Position numbers and translations under genes: made by a program. Below the pieces are notes generated by a model. That model had not been told where the DNA came from, made no database searches, and worked only from the letters and a program-made list of their open reading frames with translations. Below are positions 1 through 39,919 of a stretch of 64,000 bases of DNA, in pieces. Positions within the stretch are counted from its first letter, which is position 1. Every line of letters starts with the position of its first letter. The DNA comes from Chrysogorgia sp. JL179-B06. Its lineage: Eukaryota > Cnidaria > Anthozoa > Scleralcyonacea > Chrysogorgiidae. The stretch lies in the NCBI GenBank assembly GCA_035772405.1, contig JAYKKM010000418.1, forward strand, positions 197,001-261,000, in the 5' to 3' direction.

Positions 1-1245
1 GAAGGATTGAGGCTTGAAGTACCCCAAGGGCTTTCTGAACCCTTGTGTGATGGTACTGTTCACAGCTCAGAGTCTGACTTGGTCTTTGATATGGCTAAAA
101 TAGTGGATAGTGTCAAGATGAAAGTTGGAGAAAAGAAACTGAAAAGGAAAATGGTCCAAGAAAAGGTTTCTTCCCCTAATTTGTCTGAAAACAATTCTTT
201 TAACTTGCAGACACTGTTTGATGAAGCAAGTAATGATGACAAAAGAAGTGAAAAGAGACAAAATGAAGTGAAATCTGAAATATTTTCGACAGATATTTCA
301 GATGAAGATGGTTTTGGTTTGGAAGTACTATTTGAGGAAACAGAAAATAAAGGAAAAAGGAAATCAAAGAGAGCAAGGAGAATGAGAAAGCACCATGTTT
401 CAAAAAAACTATCAGAGAACAAATCATTTGGCCTTGAATTACTTTTTGATGAAGGAAATAAAGAGAGAAGAAAAAGCAAGAAATATGAAAAGGTTCAAGC
501 TTCTGAGTGCAATGATATAACTCCAGAACTTGATGAAAGTGACAAAGCAACTGTTAAAAAGAAAAGACCTAACCATTTTATTGCCATCCGTGTTTCAAGT
601 CCAGAAATTCAATCTGCTGCTGAAAAATTTCAAACATTTCTTTTGCAAGATGATGCTAATTTAAAACCAGCTCTTATTCCTTTGCCCTCTCTTCATCTTA
701 CTATGGCTGTGATGCACTTGGATAAAGACACGACAGAGATCGCTAAAGCTGCCCTTCAGAAATGCAAAGTCAAGATCTCCCAAATTCTGAAATCAGTACA
801 TTTCAAACTTCAATTTGTTGGAGTTGGAAATTTTAGAAATGAAGTTGTGTTTGTAAAAATTGTGGAAGAAAAGTACATTGAATGCCTAAAGTCAATAAAT
901 GATGCCATCATTACTACTTTTCAGAATGAGGGAATTTGTCTGAGTGATGAAAAGGAATGGAAACCACACTTAACTCTACTAAAATTATCACGAAAATCAT
1001 CGTTAAGAAAGAAAGGAATAAGGAAGGTAAATCAAGACCACTATACTTCATGGACCAATTCATATTTTGGTGAAGAATTAGTAAATAACATATACTTGTG
1101 TTCTATGTTTGAACCAAAGGAACAAGATGGATTTTACAAGTGTATAGAAACTATTTCATTAACTGAGATTGATGAAGAACAGGTTTCTGAACTTGAAGAA
1201 AGTGTTTCCCAGCCTGCAGCCATTACACCTGAACAAAAATCATAA
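1..1245 (+). CDS. AKAP7: AKAP7-like protein, 2H phosphoesterase (AKAP7_NLS) domain, 3' part
   Basis: The frame is open from the first base of the window, so the N-terminus or an upstream exon lies outside it. It ends at a TAA at 1243-1245. The C-terminal ~215 residues (from about 565) match the AKAP7 central domain, a 2H phosphoesterase/RNA-ligase-like fold. Both signature motifs are visible: H-L-T at 694-702 and P-H-L-T at 964-975, with the family-typical GVGNF, FGEE and LCSM blocks between and after. In vertebrates AKAP7 anchors protein kinase A, and this domain binds AMP-type nucleotides; enzymatic activity here is inferred only. The N-terminal part is Lys/Glu-rich and carries three degenerate 38-residue repeats, each with an L-F-[DE]-E core at 214, 328 and 442. 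No RII-binding helix could be assigned. The gene is convergent with ANKRD10. LENG9-type 2H proteins are a weaker alternative. Confidence 0.88.
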   Translation, partial: EGLRLEVPQGLSEPLCDGTVHSSESDLVFDMAKIVDSVKMKVGEKKLKRKMVQEKVSSPNLSENNSFNLQTLFDEASNDDKRSEKRQNEVKSEIFSTDISDEDGFGLEVLFEETENKGKRKSKRARRMRKHHVSKKLSENKSFGLELLFDEGNKERRKSKKYEKVQASECNDITPELDESDKATVKKKRPNHFIAIRVSSPEIQSAAEKFQTFLLQDDANLKPALIPLPSLHLTMAVMHLDKDTTEIAKAALQKCKVKISQILKSVHFKLQFVGVGNFRNEVVFVKIVEEKYIECLKSINDAIITTFQNEGICLSDEKEWKPHLTLLKLSRKSSLRKKGIRKVNQDHYTSWTNSYFGEELVNNIYLCSMFEPKEQDGFYKCIETISLTEIDEEQVSELEESVSQPAAITPEQKS

Positions 1246-1711
1246 CAGTACCAGAGGATAAAAAATATCATGTGATGAGGGTCCTACTCCAAGTGTTTTA
1301 GCCAGGATTTAAAAACTGGCTGACCAAATATTTTGGTGGGCATCGGCACAAAATAATTTTGGTGGGCGTGGCAGTGAGCAAGTGAGCTTATCAAACATAT
1401 TAAACAATGGTTTTATTAAACAACGTTTTTGCTACTTCATGTTAGAGCATATACATATATTATACATTGTCGATATCTCACAATCAATCATTATATTTGC
1501 ATGTTTTTGACAAAAATTAGTAATGTAGCTAAAATATACAGCAGCTAACAGAAATAAAAAAAACATTAGATAGGGAGATTTATATCCTTCACCTCTCTGA
1601 GATGAACTTGAACAGTGTGGAAAATGCAAACATAAACTGATAAAGTCATTTTAAACATACTTGCTAAATATTATTTATATTACTACAGGTATAGTAGAGC
1701 AAAATGTTTAA
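1246..1711. other. AKAP7 3' flank
   Basis: This stretch follows the AKAP7 stop codon and contains no gene. ATTAAA hexamers near 1399 and 1414 and AATAAA near 1554 are candidate poly(A) signals for the plus-strand transcript. A short imperfect direct repeat around 'TTTTGGTGGGC' occurs at about 1332-1370. Nothing else was recognised. Confidence 0.35.
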
Positions 1712-2495
1712 AGTGCCTATAACCCCTATTTTTTAGTTTCCAAGTATAGTAAAGCCAAAATTAGCTGAACAGTTCTTTTATGGTTTTTGATTTGGTCAAT
1801 TGGTTTTGAAGATATAGACACTTTAAGTATGCTATTAGTAAGAAAACGCAAATTAAAGGGAACTGGGATGGCAACGTGATAAAGTAGTAAAATTCCTTTT
1901 GTCAAGTCTGATTCATTAGCACACCAAAAAATAACACATCTATCTGGCATTTTTTTCGCTTCGATGACAGTATTGGTTTGTGTTGTAGTGCCAGCTAGGC
2001 TCTTTGTGATTTTCAGAAATTTATTGTGGGATATTCAGGTATATACGTCATGGTAACACTAGACCGGGTTTCCATTTGTTTTTTATACCCCTAACCGCAG
2101 GACCGCCGAGAGGAGGCAATTTGCCCCAGGGCCTCATATGCTTTTCTAAAGGGCCTCATAAAAATTATCTTTGCTATCAATTTGTATTTTGAATCTCGAA
2201 AATGATAAATTCCCAGCAAATTGTACCCCAAGACTCAATTTAGTCCGATAGTCAGGGGGCCTCTAATGACTAATTTGCCCCAGGCCTCCGGTTGCCTCTC
2301 GACGGGCCTACCTAACCCTAATCCAACCCTAAAATATGGATATCCCGATATTCAAAATAGCAATTTCTTGCAATATTGGAAGAAAGATCTCTTCGAAACC
2401 AATGGACCAAATCAAAAACTGTAAAAGAACTACAGTATTCAGCTAATTTTAGCTCTACTACTTGGAAGTAGTACTTCTTAGGGGTTATAAGCACT
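1712..2495. mobile_element. Fold-back MITE, AGTGCC-ended family, degenerate
   Basis: The left arm (1712-1815) and right arm (about 2380-2495) are imperfect inverted repeats. Both begin AGTGC-TATAACCCCT and share a block reading TTTTTGATTTGGTC on one arm and its complement on the other. The left end is preceded by TTAA; the right end is followed by TTAT. This suggests a decayed TTAA target duplication of the same kind as at 47354-47692. The middle has no convincing coding sequence. Confidence 0.65.
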
Positions 2496-3107
2496 TTATT
2501 TTATAAAAAACTTTATTATAGGTATATTGTACTTATTATATGAGAGTTTGTGAATTAGATTAACAGTCTGCAGTGTATCATGTTAATAATTGATTTAAAA
2601 TTATTTCTTCCATCTGTACTTTTGTTTTAAAATACATATTATTGGAGGTTGTAAATCATAATGATGAGCACCGGTCCAAAACTTATTTTTTAGATATTTT
2701 ACCTTGTTTGGATACTGCTAATTGGAATATCCACTATCCAAATCTGGGATACTGAGTTTTGAGGAGGGATACTAGATTCTAAGGTGCTAGTATCCACTTG
2801 GATACTACTACAAATTTTAAATCTAGAGCCCTGAGTCATAGAAAAACATCCAGGGCATCAAATAATGTAATAAAATTATAAAGCGTTTCTGTAGTTGTGC
2901 TATGGCAACAATGATATTTCCAAATAGCACCAAATTAGCATTGAACATTCTCTGATTTCTAGGATTTGTCATTTTTAGTGGCTGAGGAATTTTATTTTTG
3001 TTATATCTTGACAACTAATAGCAGCCATTTGGCATATTTTCAGCATGGGGCCCCTTGCCACCATACCATACCACCACACCATACCATTGAGTCCCCCCAG
3101 CTCAGCG
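2496..3107. other. Gene-free stretch
   Basis: AT-rich sequence with short imperfect repeats of 'GGATACT' around 2708-2810 and a CCATACCA run at 3060-3090 just before the Penelope remnant. No gene or element boundary could be supported. Confidence 0.4.
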
Positions 3108-3658
3108 GTTTCATTAGTGCAAGGGAAAATTGTACTTTTGAAAGATATATACGTACAAACTCTGAGAACGAAAGTTCGGTGATGGATTTTGCGGTTGTTC
3201 CGTATATTCAATGGATTACGGAACAATTAAAATAATCAATAGGTAGTTTCAACGTAAAAGTTGCTCAAAAACCTTTCTTGACGTTGGGTCATATTTTCGC
3301 AAAGCCTAAGGATCGTATTGCGAAGGAACAGAGGAAAGACGCTATTTATTCCATTCCGTGCAATGACTGTGATCAGGAGTACATCGGTCAGACTAAACGT
3401 CAGTTTCGTACGCGTTTGAAAGAACACCAAAAGGCTCTTTTCTTTTCAAAAAAGGGAAATGTTGCTTTGTCGGAGCACGCGTGTGTAACCTACCATGAGA
3501 TTGCGAGGGAAAATTCCAAAATTATTACCACTAATCCACGGTACCATCAGAGACGTTGTCTGGAGGCTTATAAGCATATCAATAGCGCCCATGCCCCATT
3601 GAATCGCGATGACGATGGTTTATTACCAGAAGCTTATTTACATCTTGTTAATAGATAA
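3108..3658 (+). pseudogene. Penelope-like retroelement remnant, C-terminal GIY-YIG endonuclease
   Basis: One frame runs from about 3108 to the stop at 3656-3658 and is broken by a single TAA at 3233-3235. After it comes the Penelope layout: a linker (GHIFAKPKDR), a Cys pair in IPCNDC, then EYIGQTKRQFRTRLKEH, which is the GIY-YIG core in its Penelope form, followed by a conserved downstream His/Glu region. Penelope proteins pair a reverse transcriptase with this nuclease; no reverse transcriptase is present here, so it is a 5'-truncated copy. The premature stop means it is dead unless the stop is a sequencing error. Family call is firm; the exact left boundary is not. Confidence 0.85.
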
Positions 3659-4514
3659 ATAATTAAGTCTGCGGCTATTGTGCAATTTAACAAATGCGCA
3701 CCAAACGTTTTTGATGAATGTATTGAGAGCCTTTATACTAATTCTACCCATATAAAAACATCAGAAACAAAATGTCTAGTGTCCTTAAAAAACAAATCGA
3801 AAATGGCCATTTTTCCCTATTGAGTCATTTTAAACTCCACTAAGTTTGAAGTTGATATCTATTTTTCCTCTTGAGATATCTGTCTCGTGGCAAATTGAGG
3901 GAGAAGGAACGACGGGAAGAGTCTGCCTTCCCATCAACCATTGCTGGCGCTCTATTGCTAGCCTGCGCCGCCCCGCCTGCACACTCCCGATTAAAGAAGA
4001 GCATGCGAAGGAGGCAGTTGAGATATTGCTTCCACAAGTTTATATATTTGTTGTTACCATGGCAACATTGAAGAGTTTAGTAGCTTCTTGTAATTTTTTG
4101 TGGCAATAGATTAAATTGTTTTGAAACTATAGCATTAATATTCTTTTATGTGAATATAAATTAGCCTTTCAAGCCCACAACCGTGTGTGAAATTCTTTTG
4201 AATTATAAACACAAGGTAGAGGCTTGAACGGCTAATTTATATGCATATATTTATTTGGCAACCATCTTTATGAATAAGATGTATAGGCCCTATATAATTG
4301 AACTGCGAGGAAATACTGTAAAATAATGTTTTCTACAAAAACAATGAATACATACACTATATTTATTAGTTTGATTAGGTGTTACCATTTATGTCCTTTT
4401 GAAAGCAAAATTAGCACCACTATTTAAAACAACTTAAAAACATATCACTATTCATATGTAGAAAATGTGATTGAAGAATGTTCTAAAATTGAAGACCATT
4501 AAATTGACAGCTAT
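3659..4514. other. 3' flank of Penelope remnant and ANKRD10 3' region
   Basis: No gene is supported. Overlapping short frames at 3846-4109 have no recognisable domain. This stretch would hold the 3' untranslated region of ANKRD10 (minus strand). A TTTATT at about 4361-4366 is AATAAA on the minus strand and a possible poly(A) signal. Confidence 0.35.
4155..4241. repeat. Snap-back hairpin, TAAATTAGCC type
   Basis: The left stem TAAATTAGCCTTTCAAGCC at 4157 pairs with GGCTTGAACGGCTAATTTA ending near 4239. A second hairpin with the same terminal word lies at 17918-17989, so this is a dispersed small palindromic repeat rather than a chance stem. Confidence 0.6.
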
Positions 4515-33540
<29,026 letters not shown>

Positions 33541-33956
33541 TCTTGTATTAAAGCACAGTCTACGTACGTGAGCTTGCTTATGACCAATGTTATCCAGTCA
33601 CAATTCAAGCATAACCTCTTCTTCTCAAACGTTAAACTGAATAGATTAAATAATTAAAGACATATTTGTCTGACAACAGAGCACAATATATCTTATCATT
33701 TGACACCGGATATGAATCAATAAGAACAACCAATAGCGTCTCAGAAATTAGTCAAAAGAAAATACTCTTGTCCAATCATATTAACGAATAAATATTTTAA
33801 ATCCGGGAACATGTGGCGGCGCTATAAATAAATTTGAAATGAATAATTGATTGTATTTCAAACGCTTTTATATCATAAAGATTCTTAGTCGGTCTCTTGA
33901 ATTCAAGTGAGATCGTTTGTGATTTTGATTTTGCTTTGGGAAGAACAAGAAGCACA
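33541..33956. promoter_or_regulatory. Putative bidirectional promoter, ANKRD10 / Jupiter-type gene
   Basis: The 416 bp between the two start codons hold three CCAAT boxes: GACCAATG (~33580), AACCAATAG (~33728) and TCCAATCAT (~33772). The second fits the NF-Y consensus well. No convincing TATA box at a suitable distance was seen. Head-to-head arrangement with CCAAT boxes is typical of shared animal promoters; activity is inferred. Confidence 0.6.
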
Positions 33957-34012
33957 ATGACCACTGTTCAGACATTTTGTGGAGCTGAAAGCGTTCAACG
34001 AAACACATCAAA
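33957..34012 (+). CDS. JPT1: Jupiter-type gene exon 1
   Basis: ATG at 33957, 18 codons plus two bases, donor GTAAGT at 34013. The AA of the last partial codon joins A of exon 2 to give Lys. Confidence 0.88.
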
Positions 34013-35624
34013 GTAAGTTCTTGCTTTGCGACATGAAATATGTTGTATATTTGCCGCTTTGGGCTCGTACTCGTTGGCTGGCTAATATCGTTATTTGTAG
34101 CGGGAAAATCTGTTACAAGCTTTAGGTGTTTGAAAGGCAATCTTATTACCCTTCTGTCAGGAATTTTGTAGACGTTTTTATCGTTTTTGAAAATATATTG
34201 TTCTTTTTAATATAAAAATCGGTCACTCTATTCGACGTGATGTAAACCTGTTTTCTTCGTCAACGACTCAACTTCACAATTCACAATGCCCCTTGTCATA
34301 AAAGAAAACCGTCATTAATTTTATATAAGTAAAAACATGCAGCTGCTGTTTAACGTGTTCCTAGTATGTTTAGGATGTTACTTTTAAAATGTTTACATTT
34401 TACTGTATATGGCTGACAGTGCAGTGTAGCAAATATAGAGGATATGGCCCTGTGGGATACAAATGTTATCTTCGAATGTTGATAATATCTATTCATGAGT
34501 GAGCCAAGGCATGAGAGATATTATCAAGATCAGAAGACAAAATTTGTATCTCCAAGCAACCATGTATTCTGTTTTAATATTATATTGAAATTTATGAGAT
34601 AGCCACAGAGGATAATTTTCATAGTGAGGATAAAAATGATATGTATTGCTGTGAGCAGTGAAGATGTCATTTTTATCTTCACATGTCAAGATATAATTTT
34701 TTCTCAAAAAAACCTATTATTTTATTAATCGTAAGCGGGTGGAATTATCCTAGACATTCCTGCAATGTGATTTGCTGTGTGAGTGGGCCAGTGGCGTAGC
34801 TAGGATCAAAGTCTGACAACAAGATACATAAATAACCAACCATGGATCACAATATTTGCATTCAATGCAGCAGAGTCTTTGGTTGTTTAGCCGACCCTGG
34901 TCAAAAGGACCAAAGGCTCTCGGAAGCGTAATTCTGCATAGTTTAAACTTCATGTGAGTGTGTTACTGCATGATTACTGTGAACACTGATTCCACTGGTA
35001 AGCCTATCAGCATCACGATTAGCAACAGATCTTACTTAAATTTAGCATGATTTTTTTGTGATCTGACCACGGTTACAGAAACCTAAAATTGCCATAAAAA
35101 TCTCAGTGACAAAATGTTGAATCACAACATTTTTCTGTAATACATAATAAAAAATAAATATGTTATTTATTGTTTTGGTCATTATTTTGGAGGGCATTTT
35201 TGAGACCTTTGGGAAATATTTTTCTATATGAACCTCCCAGCTGTGAATGTGGTGACTTAAAACTACTTAAAATATCAATGCTTCTAATTTCCTGTGGTAA
35301 TGAATTCCACAATAATAAATCTATATTATTTTTTAATTATTTTTTTGTAGAGTTCTAGCTCCCCCTGGAGGAAAAACAAGCATCAATCTGTTTGGAGGAG
35401 ACCAAGATGCTAATTCAGCAAATAAAGCTGTAAATCCATGCCAGGCAGCTCGTATGGAATCCCATATATTTGACACAACTGATAAAACAGTGAAAATAAA
35501 CCAAAACCAAGCCCAGCGTCAAGAGTCCCATATTTTTGAGAAAAGTGAAAAAGCTGTTCCTGTTCATACATTATCCAAGGTAGCTAAACCCCCTGGTGGT
35601 GGATCATCAATCAAACTTGGTTGA
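33957..35624 (+). CDS. JPT1: Jupiter microtubule-associated homologue (HN1/JPT-like), complete, two exons
   Basis: Spliced model: 33957-34012 and 35351-35624, 109 residues, GT-AG intron of 1338 bp. Exon 1 encodes MTTVQTFCGAESVQRNTS. Exon 2 begins KVLAPPGGKTSINLFGG and ends VAKPPGGGSSIKLG-stop. These two PPGG[GK]xS boxes at the ends are the hallmark of the Jupiter/HN1 family (human JPT1/JPT2, Drosophila Jupiter). In the middle a short block is repeated, RMESHIFDTTDK and RQESHIFEKSEK, matching the family's S-N-I-F segment. Family members are small, disordered and microtubule-associated. The symbol is given for the family; JPT1 and JPT2 cannot be told apart here. Confidence 0.9.
34013..35350. 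other. Intron of the Jupiter-type gene
   Basis: AT-rich, with no recognised transposon or coding sequence. Weak palindromic similarity between AATGTTGATAATATCTATTCAT (34477) and ATGAGAGATATTATCAAGAT (34511). Confidence 0.4.
35351..35624 (+). CDS. JPT1: Jupiter-type gene exon 2
   Basis: Acceptor TTTTTTTGTAG just before 35351; TGA at 35622-35624. It contains both PPGG boxes and the two SHIF repeats. Confidence 0.92.
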
Positions 35625-37655
35625 ATATGTGAAATTGAACAACTTATTTTTTGCTTTTTCAGCATAGGCTAATAGGCTTACTTTTTAATTATTGTAAATA
35701 TTGTGTTTATTTGGTGACCATGTATGCATATAATCAAAACTTGCCTGTTTCCTAAAGTTTTAACATCTAAAATATTTAATAATTTAAAATAGCATACAGC
35801 AAATGGCACAGTTATTTTATTTTAAATAATTTAAATTTATTATGCTAGTCCCAGATGGCAGATTCCTGATTAAATTGTGAGATATAGCTTTGAAAAAATA
35901 TATATTTACCATATTTTATTGGAAACTTTAGTTAGAATAGTAAAGTGGAATTGTGCATTTTGGTAGATATCAAGATTGCTAGCTGATAAAAAATACAGTA
36001 TAAAAATCAAACCTATACTTATAGTTTTCTGGGACAAGGATGGGGCATTTTAAAATAATCTGAATTGGAATGCTTAATATGGACAGATTCCAATACTAGC
36101 TTTTTATTAAAATGAAGAATTGTATTGTGAAAGATTCTAAAGTTACTGTCATAGTAGGTTCAGCACATTTAGAAATGCATCCAGCTGTTTTTGACTAAAC
36201 AGTCAGTGCATCACGGTTAATGAGGACTATCAAATTGAAAATAAATACTTTCCATTTGGAAACACTTGACCCATAACTGCATGGGTCAAGTATTTATTTT
36301 CAATTTAGTTGATTATCCATGATGTACTATTTTGTTGAAAACATCTATTGTTCTTCTTTTTTAATTCCAATTATTTTACCACACTGACTGCTAAGTTTCA
36401 GTTTCTTTTAGAACTCTCCAATATTACCAATCACCATGGTAAATATGTTTTCAAAGCTAAAATTAAGATTGTCATCATGATAAGTTTGTTGTTCTATGTG
36501 TGAAATGGTAATTTCTCTAAATACTTCCTGATGCACTGGGGTTATGGTGGGACAACCCAGGGAGTGTTAAGCTGTGTACGGGGTGTGAGACACTCTAAGG
36601 GAGTGTTTGAACTAGCAGATCTAGGAGTTACCTTGAAAGTTTCGAAATTAATTACAATGATTATATTGCCATACTATTGAAAAAATCAGCTTTGCTAGCT
36701 TCCAGCCTTCCTCTTCCTGTATGTTGACACTAATCCATGATCTGATATGTAAATATAATTTCCTACAGTTGGTTATTTTCCTTGCCAAACTTTATAGGGT
36801 GTGCCAGAGTTTCTTCCAGGGTTGCCAGATGGCCTGTGTCATATGCCAATATCAAGCCAGAAAAAAGCCAAAAAGAAAGCTGAAAAAAAACCCCAAAAAT
36901 GGAAACTCAATTTAATAGTTAGAAACTTAGAACATAATAATTGCAGTTGAATGTTCATTATGGATAGCACATACATGCAAACAAAATTTGGATTCGTAAT
37001 CCAAACCGCAAGTGACAGAGAGGAGTTGTTCTGACCAGACTTGGACTGGCCCTATGTGCCATTGGCATGCGCCCCTAAACAATATATTTGATCCTATTTA
37101 AAAACCGGATTTTGAATTACGTTTTAATCAGTACGACACTGCTAATAGTTTTGTACAATTAATTAGGTTTAATATTATTTGTTTGTGTGAGGGGAGCGCT
37201 AGTTTGGCCCATGTCAGTGGTTTTTTTACTACGCCCCTTGCTCAATGGCACCGCCAGCCCGACTCTGGTTCTGACCACGAGCGAGAGTGCACTTGCAGTT
37301 TGGTTAGCACTATAGTTGGCATCCATACTAGAAGTTACTATCGCAAGGGGAAGTGCTGCCTCGAAAGTCATGGGAAGCCTAATTTTTGATAAAATTTCAA
37401 AAATGAACCCACTGTAGTATGTACACATTTCTATCAATTATTTTAAATACAGCAGACTTAAATTACAAATGACTATCACTTATCTGAATATAATTGGCAA
37501 GGCTTTTGATTGGATAGACAGTATACATTATGACTACAGTTATGTAGTTGGTGGTTGGTGGTTGGTAATCAAATTTCTGATAAATCACTGCCACTATAAA
37601 TCATGCTTCTTACTGTGGCAAAGCTGTCAGTGGAATCGCAAGTGTCTGATATGTT
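35625..37655. other. 3' flank of the Jupiter-type gene
   Basis: This would include the 3' untranslated region; no clear AATAAA was chosen. A palindrome at 36231-36305 pairs AATTGAAAATAAATACTT and ACTTGACCCAT with their complements. Short frames at 36721-36915 and 37159-37437 show no domain. Confidence 0.4.
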
Positions 37656-38007
37656 TATGCACCTATCAATGTAAACCCCCAGGGGAGGGGGACGGGCGAC
37701 CTACGGGGATTTGACAACTTCTATCCTCCCGTGGGTGGGGAATTTGACGTTACTAGCTGTCCCGGGGGATGGGTCATTTGACATTTTCCGCGCAGGGAGT
37801 CTGGTGACTAGAGATTTGTTAAAATAAAGTAAAGTTTGAGACAACTTTGTAGTGGATTGTAGCTATGCATGTCCACCATACAGGGGTCATTTGACACGGA
37901 TACATGTCCCATGGGTGGGGAATTTGACATTTTTTTTCTCAAAATGTCAAATTCCCCTGGGTTTGCCCGTCCCCCCCTACCCTGGGGCTTAACATTGACA
38001 AGTGCAT
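37656..38007. mobile_element. MITE with GACGGGC-rich inverted ends
   Basis: Left GCACCTATCAATGTAAACCC and AGGGGAGGGGGACGGGC are matched inversely at 37967-38005. GGGGAATTTGAC words occur repeatedly inside (37738, 37917). No coding sequence. Confidence 0.7.
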
Positions 38008-38640
38008 TATGGCAAAGCAAGCGCTAAACAAATAGGCGCTGACTAAATAAATACCAGAAATGGTATGTAACAGATGTTTACGATATTGTTGCACATTATT
38101 TATATCGTCTAAATTTTATTGTTGAGAATGCGATACTTTCAAGATCTTTGTGATGTATTAGTTTATTGCACATGTCCGTCGTTCGAGAATACACAGCACA
38201 GTCAACTGCAACCACTGTATTTTATTTTCCCAAAGAACTTGTAATATTGTATTTACTGCATACCAAATATTATGGTTATCCATGGCACACAAATAATTTC
38301 CATTGTCCACTGAATTTTCACAAAGTTGAGGTAAATAATTTCTTGAAGACAGTTTTTGGGCAGATCAATATTGTTTTGTGCCTCAACGGGCGATATATTT
38401 GTGTCGATCACTGATCGACAGGACAAGTGGGTCATACACTACTCTCTAAAGGTGCGCTGTGATTGGCCAGTTGGTCTCACGTGTTAAAATCTGTTGTAAT
38501 GATTCGTAATAGTCTTGAATTGAATAAAATTGTAAAAGGAGATTAAAAATATTCTTCATCATACATTAAAAGGAGATGTAAAATATTTGCTGTACGTTCT
38601 GCTTATATGAGTTTTTAATAATAGAAGTAGTGTAGATTAT
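38008..38640. other. Gene-free stretch
   Basis: No gene, tandem repeat or TIR pair was supported. Confidence 0.35.
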
Positions 38641-39617
38641 GCGGTTGTAGTGGTTGTAGCGGTTGTAGCGGTTGTAGCGGTTGTACTGATAGTAGTGGTG
38701 GTAGTAGCCGTTGTAGCGGTTGTAGCGGTTGTAGTGGTAGTAGCGGTTGTAGCGGTTGTAGTGGTTGTAGTGGTAGTAGTGGTTGTAGTGGTAGTAGTGG
38801 TTGTAGTGGTAGTAGTGGTTGTAGTGGTTGTTGTAGTGGTTGTAGTGGTTGTAGTGGTTGTACTGATAGTAGTGGTAGTAGCGGTTGTACTGATAGTAGT
38901 GGTAGTAGTGGTGGTAGTAGCGGTAGTAGCGGTTGTAGTGGTTGTAGTGGTTGTAGTGGTTGTAGTGGTTGTAGTGGTTGTAGTGGTTGTAGTGGTTGTA
39001 GTGGTTGTAGTGGTAGTAGTGGTTGTAGTGGTAGTAGTGGTTGTAGTGGTTGTTGTAGTGGTTGTAGCGGTTGTAGTGGTTGTAGTGGTTGTAGCGGTTG
39101 TAGCGGTTGTAGCGGTTGTAGTGGTTGTAGTGGTTGTAGCGGTTGTAGTGGTGGTTGTACTGATAGTAGTGGTAGTAGCGGTTGTAGTGGTGGTTGTACT
39201 GATAGTGGTGGTTGTAGTGGTTGTAGCGGTTGTAGTGGTGGTTGTACTGATAGTGGTGGTTGTAGCGGTTGTAGTGGTTGTAGTGGTTGTAGCGGTTGTA
39301 CTGATAGTAGTGGTAGTAGCGGTTGTGTTGTAGTGCTTGTAGCGGTTGTAGTGCAGGTTGTAGTGGTAGTAACGGTTGTAGTGGTTGTAGCGGTTGTAGC
39401 GGTTGTAGTGGTTGTACTGATAGTAGTGGTAGTAGCGGTTGTAGTGGTTGTAGTGGTTGTAGTGGTAGTAGTGGTTGTAGTGGTTGTAGTGGTAGTAGCC
39501 GTTGTAGTGGTTGTAGTGGTAATAACGGTTGTAGTGGTGGTAGCGGTTGTAGCGGTTGTAGTGGTAGTAGCGGTTGTAGCGGTTGTAGTGGTTGTAGCGG
39601 TTGTAGTGGTTGTAGTT
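38641..39617. repeat. 9-bp TGTAGTGGT minisatellite
   Basis: About 980 bp of GGTTGTAG[TC] and GGTAGTAG[TC] units mixed with ACTGATAGT units. Both strands are open (Val-rich or Cys/Ser/Gly-rich on plus; Tyr/Asn/His-rich on minus) only because the unit length is a multiple of three and lacks stops. Not a gene. Confidence 0.95.
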
Positions 39618-39919
39618 TATGCTCCAAAATAAATTAAAGCAACGGAGAGGAGTGTGAGCATGCGAGAGTGGTCAGTAATGGCCGGTAAATAATAGATTTC
39701 CGACGCTATTCAGTCTTACCGCCGCTACGGGTAAGGGAGGTAAGAAAAACACGAGGTTGTTGAAACCTTTTCATCTTGTTGAATAATTGACAGACATGAA
39801 AATTTATATATCCAATAACATATCAGAGAGTTTTAATTAAAGAGCACGTAAAAGCAATTGCAATCCTCTCATGTGTCACATTCATTTTATTTTGGCTTGT
39901 CGTTGGAGCAAATTTTTCA

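Noticed and set aside
60..550. Minus-strand frames opposite AKAP7.
   Set aside because: Shadow frames of the Lys/Glu-rich plus-strand coding region; Phe/Leu/Ser composition is expected of its complement.
37159..37437. 92-codon minus-strand frame.
   Set aside because: No motif, no splice-consistent neighbours and no similarity recognised.
38566..39627. 353-codon minus-strand Tyr/Asn/His-rich frame and Val-rich or Cys/Ser/Gly-rich plus-strand frames.
   Set aside because: A 9-bp repeat keeps several frames open at once; composition follows the unit. No flanking gene signals.
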